From: Anaerolineae bacterium | GTDB lineage: Bacteria; Chloroflexota; Anaerolineae; 4572-78; J111 | DNA: 64,000 bases | Reading direction: 5' to 3' | Assembly (NCBI GenBank): GCA_023151115.1 | Contig: JAKLJP010000006.1 | Location: 186,001-250,000 of the forward strand | Shown here: one piece after another, positions 58,394 to 64,000 of the stretch | How the letters are laid out: each line of letters starts with the position of its first letter | Position numbering within the stretch: position 1 is the first letter of the stretch | Notes under the pieces: model-generated | The model's database searches: none | The model's input: only the letters and a program-made list of their open reading frames with translations | What the model was told of the DNA's origin: nothing | Program-made: the position numbers and the translations under genes

Positions 58394-61300
58394 ATGTCTG
58401 TCGCGTCAATTGATTCTCATTCCACCCAACCCCACCTAAACCAACCGCTTAAAAATAGTCGTTTACGCCCCCGCCGAACCCTGAACCGGCTGGCTCTGGC
58501 CGCGGTCGGGGTAGGGTTCGGCGGGTTGGGCCAATTCCTTTTTAGCCGCAGCTCGCTGTGGGATGGGTTGCTCTTTTATGGAGTAGCCGCCATTCTTTTT
58601 GCCCGCGCGCTGGCCGGCCATACCGCCGATTTGGCTATCTCCGCTGAGCCACGACTCTTTAACCTCAGCCTGCGGGCCGGTTGGCGGCGCAATGTGGGCA
58701 TCTGGCTGCTGGTTTTAGCCCTGGGTCTGTCCCTGGTTGCCTTTGATTTTTTTGCCAATGTTGAAAGTTACCCCCAGGCCTGGTGGCTGTACCTGAGCAG
58801 TCTGGGGCTGCTATGGGGCGGCGGCTTGCTGCTGACCGAAGGCTTGACCTGGCCGCATAAAATCCACGGGGTATTACCGACCCAAACCGTTGCCCTGGCC
58901 CTGGTCCTGATAATGGGGCTGGCCCTGTTTATGCGCCTGTACAACTTTACCAACCAGCCCTTCGGCATCTGGTATGATGAAGCCGAGGCCGGTCTGGAAG
59001 CCCGCCGCATGCTGCAGGAGCCGACTTATCGTCCTGTCTATTATCCGCCGATTAATGTCAGCGGCCATTTTCTGGCTCTTTATGCCGCCGCCCTCAACTG
59101 GCTGGGCGACTCGGTGCACTCAATGCGGCTGGTCAGTGTTCTATTTGGGCTGGGGGGGGTGCTGGCCGCTTATCTTTTTGGCCGCGAACTGCGCGGGCCG
59201 CGCTTTGGCCTGATCCTGGCCTTTCTGCTGGCCGTGGCCCGCTGGCACGTCAACTTTAGTCGGATCGCCATGACCGGCGTTGATGCACCCTTTTTTGAAT
59301 TTCTGAGCCTCTATTTTTTAACCCGCCTGCTGCGGCGCGGGCATCTACGTGATGCTTTGTGGGCCGGTTTGAGTTTGGGTGGAGGGTTGTTGTTTTACAC
59401 TGCCTTCCGGCTTTATTGGGTGGCGCTGTTTTTGTTTGTCATTCTGACCTGCCTGCTGGGGATGACTCAGGCAAGCTGGCGAGATTGGTGGGCCGTGACA
59501 CTTCATCACCGGAATTGGGCGGGACATCTGGGCCGGCTTATTTTTATTGCCGTTGCCGCCTGGCTGGTGGTCATGCCGATTATACAATTTGCCCTGTCCG
59601 AATCTGATGCCTTTTTCTATCGAACCAACCAGATTTCGATTTTTACCCGCCGCGACCAGCCCGATCTTATACGCGCTGTCTGGGATAGCACCCAAAAACA
59701 TTTGCTGATGTTTAATTACCAGGGTGACAGCAATGGCCGCCACAATCTGCCCGGCGAGCCGATGCTCGACCCGGCCATGGCTATTTTGGCGGTACTGGGC
59801 CTGGGCCTGGCCCTGGCCCGGCCCCGCTACCCGGCCAACCTGTTTTTTCTGCTGCTGTTCCCTTTGGCTCTGGCCGGCGGCATTTTTAGCGTGGATTTTG
59901 AAGCACCGCAGTCGCTGCGTTCCATTGGCGCGATGCCGTCTGTAATTTATTTTGCCGGACTCGCCCTGGCTGCGTTGGGCCAGGAAGCGGAGAAGGCCCT
60001 CAAGCCGCTGCCTCGCCTCTGGCTGCTGCTTCCGGCGGCAGCCCTGCTGAGTTTCATCTTGGCTTTTAATGCTTACACCTACTTTGTTCGTCAGGCTCGT
60101 GATTTTGCCTCGTGGAACGCCTTTTCGGCCCCCGAGACGCTGGTGGGCCGCAAAATGGCCCAATTGGGGCCGGATATGCTCTATTATTTGTCGCCTTTTT
60201 TTGCCGGCCACCCAACGCTGCGCTTTTTAGCCCCTGAGGTTAAAAGACAGCGTATTTTAACCATCCCCGACGCCCTGCCCATCCGCGAGCTGCCCAATCG
60301 TCCGGTGGTCCTCTTTATCCACCCCGACGATCTCTGGATTTTTGAGGAAGCCGAACGAATTTACCCCAACGCCAATTTTGAGATTGCTTCCAGCCCCACC
60401 GAAGACCAGACGCCTATTGTTTACCTGGTTGACCTGCAACCCCTCAATCTGGCTTCGGTCCAGGGCTTGCAACTGCGCTACTTTAAGCCTGGAGGAGACA
60501 TCTCCAGCGACATCCTTTCTGAGGAACCGCCTTTCCATAGTGAACGCGCCCTGAGCGTCAACCTGACCTGGCCGGCTGACCTCCCCCCTTCCCCCGGTGC
60601 TGAGACCTTTGATTTTGTGGCCGAATGGAGTGGGATTCTCTATGCTCAACGGTATGGCCCGTACAGTTTGCGGCTTATTACCCCTGGCAAGGGCCTGCTG
60701 GAACTGGATGGGAATATTATCTTTGACGGTGAAGGCGAACAGCTTACCGGCTTGCCGCTGGCCCAGGGGAATCACTCCATTCGGGTGCGGGCCGAGGGCG
60801 GGCCGGGCCAGGTGGCCCTTTTCTGGCAGCCGCCCAGCAAAGGTGAAACTTTTGTGCCCCAGTGGGCGCTCTACACCCCGCCGATTACCAATCACGGCCT
60901 GCTGGCGACCTTTTACCCTAACGACCGCTGGCAGGGCCGGCCGGTCTTGCAGCGAATTGACCCGTTTTTGGATATGTATTTCCACTTTACGCCCTTACCG
61001 CGGCCCTATACCGTCGAGTGGACCGGCTCTCTGGATGCGCCGCAAAGCGGACTGTACCGGCTGGGGCTGCGGGCTGTGCCGGAGGCGCAGCTCTCCCTGG
61101 ATGGCAAGTTGCTGCTGACAACCCTGGCCCCCAACCAAAATATTGAGGCAGCGGTTACGCTTGAGGCAGGTCTGCACGATCTCAGCGTCCGTTTCAAAGA
61201 CAATACCGACCGCTCCAGCATCTATCTCACCTGGACCACTCCGGCGGGCGTCCGGGAGCCAATCCCCAGCCAAAACCTGTGGCCTCCGTTAGGCCGGTAT

Positions 61301-62182
61301 CCCCCCCGAACCACTCCGCCTATCACCAACACCCAGGTGCAATCGTTGAGTCTAAACTGGCTAGACTCTCTGGGCGGCCCCGGCAGCGAGCCGGGCCAGT
61401 TCTTTGAGCCGCGAGATGTGGCCGTCCTGCGCGACGGCAATCTGGTTGTTGCCGATACCGTCAACCGGCGGGTGCAGTTGCTCACCGCGCAAGGCGTCCC
61501 GCTCAAAATCCTCACCGGCGATCCGTTTCCCTTTGAAGAGCCTTTGGCAGTTGAGGTCAACAGCCGGGATGAGATTCTGGTGCTGGACTCGACTCTACAG
61601 TGGGTCTACCGCTACGACAGCGCCGGCAACCTGCTTGACCGTTTCGGCGGCCCGACTGTGTTCCTGTTCCACCCGCGCGGCCTGACCGTGTTTGACGACG
61701 ACAGCGTGGCCGTGGCCGATACCGGCAGTTCCCGGCTGGCCCTCTTCAGCGCCGAGGGCGTGCCTGCCGGGAGTATCGGCGGGTTGGGCACAGGCCCCGG
61801 CCAATTCAACGAGCCGACGGACGTGCTGCGCGACGCGCAAGGCACGTACTACGTGGCCGAGGCCGAAAACAACCGCGTCCAGCGGGTTGACGCCGCCGGC
61901 AACCCGCTGCTGCAATGGGCCATCCCCGACGGCTACGCGTTCAACGGCCCCCACTTGACCTTTGGCCCCGACGGCTCCATCTTTATGACCGAATCACAGA
62001 GCCGTTCACTCTACCGCTACGGGCCAGACGGCTCGCTGCTCGATCAGTGGCAGACCATTGACTCGGTCAACCTGGCAGGGCCGGTGGGGATTTATTTTGA
62101 TACCCTGACTAACCGGCTGTATATTACTGATGTTTTGACCCATCAGGTTCATATTTTTGAGGTTCAAACTAACGATGAATAA
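58394..62182 (+). CDS. Membrane glycosyltransferase (GT39/ArnT-like) with PA14 and NHL modules
   Basis: A 1262-residue multidomain protein. The N-terminal half (to about 600) has some twelve hydrophobic segments and the acidic catalytic motif FGIWYDEAEAGLEARRM (about 195-211), as in polyprenyl-phosphate-dependent GT-C enzymes. The extracytoplasmic C-terminal half has two PA14-like carbohydrate-binding domains (about 710-835, with GPYSLRLITPGKGLLELDG; and about 845-970, with SGLYRLGLRAVPEAQLSLDG), then an NHL-type beta-propeller (about 985-1262) with repeats such as FEPRDVAVLRDGNLVVADT and FNEPTDVLRDAQGTYYVAEA. It probably transfers a lipid-linked sugar and binds glycan on the outside. It stands alone in its transcription unit. 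Confidence 0.88.
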   Translation: MSVASIDSHSTQPHLNQPLKNSRLRPRRTLNRLALAAVGVGFGGLGQFLFSRSSLWDGLLFYGVAAILFARALAGHTADLAISAEPRLFNLSLRAGWRRNVGIWLLVLALGLSLVAFDFFANVESYPQAWWLYLSSLGLLWGGGLLLTEGLTWPHKIHGVLPTQTVALALVLIMGLALFMRLYNFTNQPFGIWYDEAEAGLEARRMLQEPTYRPVYYPPINVSGHFLALYAAALNWLGDSVHSMRLVSVLFGLGGVLAAYLFGRELRGPRFGLILAFLLAVARWHVNFSRIAMTGVDAPFFEFLSLYFLTRLLRRGHLRDALWAGLSLGGGLLFYTAFRLYWVALFLFVILTCLLGMTQASWRDWWAVTLHHRNWAGHLGRLIFIAVAAWLVVMPIIQFALSESDAFFYRTNQISIFTRRDQPDLIRAVWDSTQKHLLMFNYQGDSNGRHNLPGEPMLDPAMAILAVLGLGLALARPRYPANLFFLLLFPLALAGGIFSVDFEAPQSLRSIGAMPSVIYFAGLALAALGQEAEKALKPLPRLWLLLPAAALLSFILAFNAYTYFVRQARDFASWNAFSAPETLVGRKMAQLGPDMLYYLSPFFAGHPTLRFLAPEVKRQRILTIPDALPIRELPNRPVVLFIHPDDLWIFEEAERIYPNANFEIASSPTEDQTPIVYLVDLQPLNLASVQGLQLRYFKPGGDISSDILSEEPPFHSERALSVNLTWPADLPPSPGAETFDFVAEWSGILYAQRYGPYSLRLITPGKGLLELDGNIIFDGEGEQLTGLPLAQGNHSIRVRAEGGPGQVALFWQPPSKGETFVPQWALYTPPITNHGLLATFYPNDRWQGRPVLQRIDPFLDMYFHFTPLPRPYTVEWTGSLDAPQSGLYRLGLRAVPEAQLSLDGKLLLTTLAPNQNIEAAVTLEAGLHDLSVRFKDNTDRSSIYLTWTTPAGVREPIPSQNLWPPLGRYPPRTTPPITNTQVQSLSLNWLDSLGGPGSEPGQFFEPRDVAVLRDGNLVVADTVNRRVQLLTAQGVPLKILTGDPFPFEEPLAVEVNSRDEILVLDSTLQWVYRYDSAGNLLDRFGGPTVFLFHPRGLTVFDDDSVAVADTGSSRLALFSAEGVPAGSIGGLGTGPGQFNEPTDVLRDAQGTYYVAEAENNRVQRVDAAGNPLLQWAIPDGYAFNGPHLTFGPDGSIFMTESQSRSLYRYGPDGSLLDQWQTIDSVNLAGPVGIYFDTLTNRLYITDVLTHQVHIFEVQTNDE

Positions 62183-62230
62183 GTGGGTCAGCCGAAGCAG
62201 ACAAAAAGAAAAGATTGTCCATCCGTAGAA

Positions 62231-63241
62231 ATGACAGAACCAAACGAAGCAACACCAGAACAAAAAAATAGCATCAAAGAACCATCGGCAGTTTATTTGC
62301 GTAACAGCGAAATCCCCACTTTTTTCGGTCAGCCGATGTTAAAAGGGAAATTTTACGAACTTGACCCTCAAACCATAAGCCCGGATGTTCCCCGCTTGTT
62401 TTACAGCCATCCCAACGGCGAAATCTGGGTTGGCGATGCTGTCACTTGGCTTGGCTCTTTACCCAATGAGTCGGCGGATTTAGTTTTTGCCGACCCACCT
62501 TACAATATCAAAAAAGCAGGGTGGGATACTTTCGAGTCGCAGCAGGCTTATGTCGAGTGGTCACTGCAATGGATTGAGCAGGCCGCCCGCGTTTTGAAGT
62601 CAACGGGGACGCTGTATATCTGCGGCTTCTCTGAAATTCTGGCTGACCTCAAATTACCGGCGCAGCGTTACTTCAAAGGATGTCGCTGGTTGGTTTGGCA
62701 TTATAAAAACAAAGCCAATTTGGGGGCAGATTGGGGACGATCTCACGAAAGTATTCTCCACTTCAGGAAGAGCGAGAAGTTCACCTTTAACACCGATGAT
62801 ATCAGGATTCCCTATGGCAATCACACCCTAAAATATCCTGATCATCCGCAGGCTGAAACAAGCCAATACGGCAAAGGCAAAAAACAACTCTGGCAGCCCC
62901 ACCCGCAAGGAGCGAAGCCGAGAGATGTTATTGAAATTCCTACCACCTGTAATGGCATGCACGAAAAAACCCCACACCCTACCCAAAAGCCCGAAGAGTT
63001 GCTGCGAAAGATTGTCCTGGCCTCTTCAAATCCCGCTGATCTGGTCCTCGATCCGTTTTTGGGTTCGGGCACGACGGCAGTCGTGGCTGAACAATTGGGA
63101 CGTAAGTGGTTAGGCTGTGATCTATCTTTGGAATACGGTCAATGGGCAGCTAACAGAATTGAACTAGTAGAAGAATGGTCTGTAGAAAAATGGATTGAAT
63201 ATGACCAGGAAAATGCTCGACGGAGACAATCTATCCGATGA
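62231..63241 (+). CDS. Beta-class DNA methyltransferase (DPPY type)
   Basis: 336 residues from the ATG at 62231; a GTG 48 bases earlier is an alternative, and neither has a strong ribosome-binding site. Catalytic motif IV DPPY at 88-91 (LVFADPPYNIKK) precedes a variable target-recognition region (about 150-235) and the SAM-binding motif DPFLGSGTTAVVAEQLGRKW (276-281 core). This is beta-class order for an N6-adenine or N4-cytosine methylase. TPHPTQKPEELLRKIV is the conserved helix before motif I. Its TGA overlaps the ATG of the next gene, forming a restriction-modification pair. The target sequence cannot be read from the protein. Confidence 0.93.
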   Translation: MTEPNEATPEQKNSIKEPSAVYLRNSEIPTFFGQPMLKGKFYELDPQTISPDVPRLFYSHPNGEIWVGDAVTWLGSLPNESADLVFADPPYNIKKAGWDTFESQQAYVEWSLQWIEQAARVLKSTGTLYICGFSEILADLKLPAQRYFKGCRWLVWHYKNKANLGADWGRSHESILHFRKSEKFTFNTDDIRIPYGNHTLKYPDHPQAETSQYGKGKKQLWQPHPQGAKPRDVIEIPTTCNGMHEKTPHPTQKPEELLRKIVLASSNPADLVLDPFLGSGTTAVVAEQLGRKWLGCDLSLEYGQWAANRIELVEEWSVEKWIEYDQENARRRQSIR

Positions 63242-64000
63242 CTTCTGTCACTTTGGCTGATTTGCAAGCGAGTGTTATAGACTCATCAGCATTTGGTGAG
63301 TTGATGCATTACTTCACTTTGAGCCATACCTTTTTGAACTTCCTCCAGATAATGCAACCGACTCGGATCATCTCGCCAACACATCATAACTACGTTTTCT
63401 ACCAATTTGATGAGACCTACAGTCATCGAATTACTCGCCCACTCAACACTAATCTATTTTTGGAGTCGCATGATAATTTCAAGGTTGCTTTTGAGCGTTT
63501 TCTCACCTTTTTAACTCATCTCAAGAGTTCCCAAGCAGCCCTTATTGACCAAGCTGCTTATCAGAGTTACCTGGATTCTAATGAAATAAACAAAGTTGTT
63601 TACACCATCCAACAGAGTATCGGCAGCATCGGTGACTCTTTTAATAACCCAAATCAATCTCGTAAACGTATAGGCCAGCTTTTTGAAAGACTGATCAAAC
63701 TGATTATCCAAGCCGTGGGCTTGGAGTGTGAACCTCGAACTATTAACTTGCCCATACCTGGTCATCCTGGTTATGAGATGCCTTATGAACTTGACCTGGT
63801 TTTCTCTCGAAGTAAAGTAATTATCGCTTCAGAAACCAAATTCATTCATTCCTCTGAAATTGTTGGATCGGTAAAGACCACAAGTAAGGACAGAATAGAT
63901 AAAGTATTTCTGGATAAGTATCTGCTAACCAAGTTGCTTGGCAGAGATATACCTGTTGTGGCTATTTTTCTTCACGATGTTCAACGCGCTCTCAAAGGTA
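63238..64000 (+). CDS. Probable PD-(D/E)XK restriction endonuclease (partial, 3' end outside window)
   Basis: 254 residues readable, open to the window edge. The ATG overlaps the methyltransferase stop by four bases. A nuclease core is visible: helix QLFERLIKLIIQ with E150, strand PYELDLVFS with D186, then VIIASETKFI with E199 and K201 (the D...ExK triad), followed by VKTTSKDRIDKVFLDKYLL, a motif seen in type II restriction enzymes. No named isoschizomer family is recognised with confidence. Codon and base use is more AT-rich than in the rest of the window, suggesting that the pair was acquired. Confidence 0.8.
   Translation, partial: MTSVTLADLQASVIDSSAFGELMHYFTLSHTFLNFLQIMQPTRIISPTHHNYVFYQFDETYSHRITRPLNTNLFLESHDNFKVAFERFLTFLTHLKSSQAALIDQAAYQSYLDSNEINKVVYTIQQSIGSIGDSFNNPNQSRKRIGQLFERLIKLIIQAVGLECEPRTINLPIPGHPGYEMPYELDLVFSRSKVIIASETKFIHSSEIVGSVKTTSKDRIDKVFLDKYLLTKLLGRDIPVVAIFLHDVQRALKG

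Noticed and set aside
59345..60211. Long minus-strand open frame inside the glycosyltransferase gene
   Set aside because: Basic, Gln/Arg-rich translation typical of an antisense shadow; the plus-strand protein has coherent membrane segments there.

Overview
The window looks like a chromosomal segment of a member of the Chloroflexota, probably close to Anaerolineae. This is an inference from gene style: lipoproteins with long Thr-Pro linkers after a lipobox, a LysM-fused iron-binding protein, a membrane glycosyltransferase carrying PA14 and NHL modules, a MoxR/DUF58/VWA operon, many dispersed palindromic repeats and moderately high GC. No rRNA, tRNA, CRISPR array or transposase gene was seen.

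Layout. 1-2750 (minus): a CoA-binding protein cut by the window edge, O-acetylhomoserine sulfhydrylase and a ParB-like protein. 2917-7847 (minus): a secreted M6-like metalloprotease and three tandem lipoproteins. 7948-8580 (plus): uridine kinase. 8649-16033 (minus): four phosphorelay proteins, namely three multi-domain histidine kinases and one stand-alone receiver. 16362-30350 (minus): a long operon with a large secreted/membrane protein, an ABC-2 exporter, a DUF4175-like coiled-coil protein, a MoxR ATPase, a transposon-broken four-helix-bundle gene, a DUF58 protein and two VWA membrane proteins.

30749-44239 (plus): a FadR/GntR regulator followed by a sugar locus. It has a complete CUT2 (ribose-type) transporter, an L-fuconate-dehydratase-like enolase-superfamily enzyme, a CUT1 transporter without its ATPase, an aldo/keto reductase and a zinc alcohol dehydrogenase. 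The enzyme set fits oxidative, non-phosphorylating catabolism of L-fucose or a related aldose.

44345-48453 (minus): a ferric-iron ABC importer whose binding protein carries LysM. 48853-49770 (minus): a TIGR01777 epimerase. 49970-52793 (plus): an OmpR/PhoB-type two-component system closed by a clear terminator. 52954-58172 (plus): a sulfate-type ABC importer whose ATPase is fused to two universal-stress-protein domains; its promoter region holds four 11-bp-spaced repeats resembling a Pho box. 58394-62182 (plus): the glycosyltransferase-PA14-NHL protein. 62231-64000 (plus): a restriction-modification pair, with the endonuclease running off the window.

A second layer is the repeat landscape. 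At least four families of miniature inverted-repeat elements and several low-complexity repeats sit between operon genes, supply stop codons or leader sequence to genes, and in several cases are translated in frame. One 108-bp element has broken the four-helix-bundle gene. Removing it together with one copy of its 4-bp duplication restores a single reading frame exactly.
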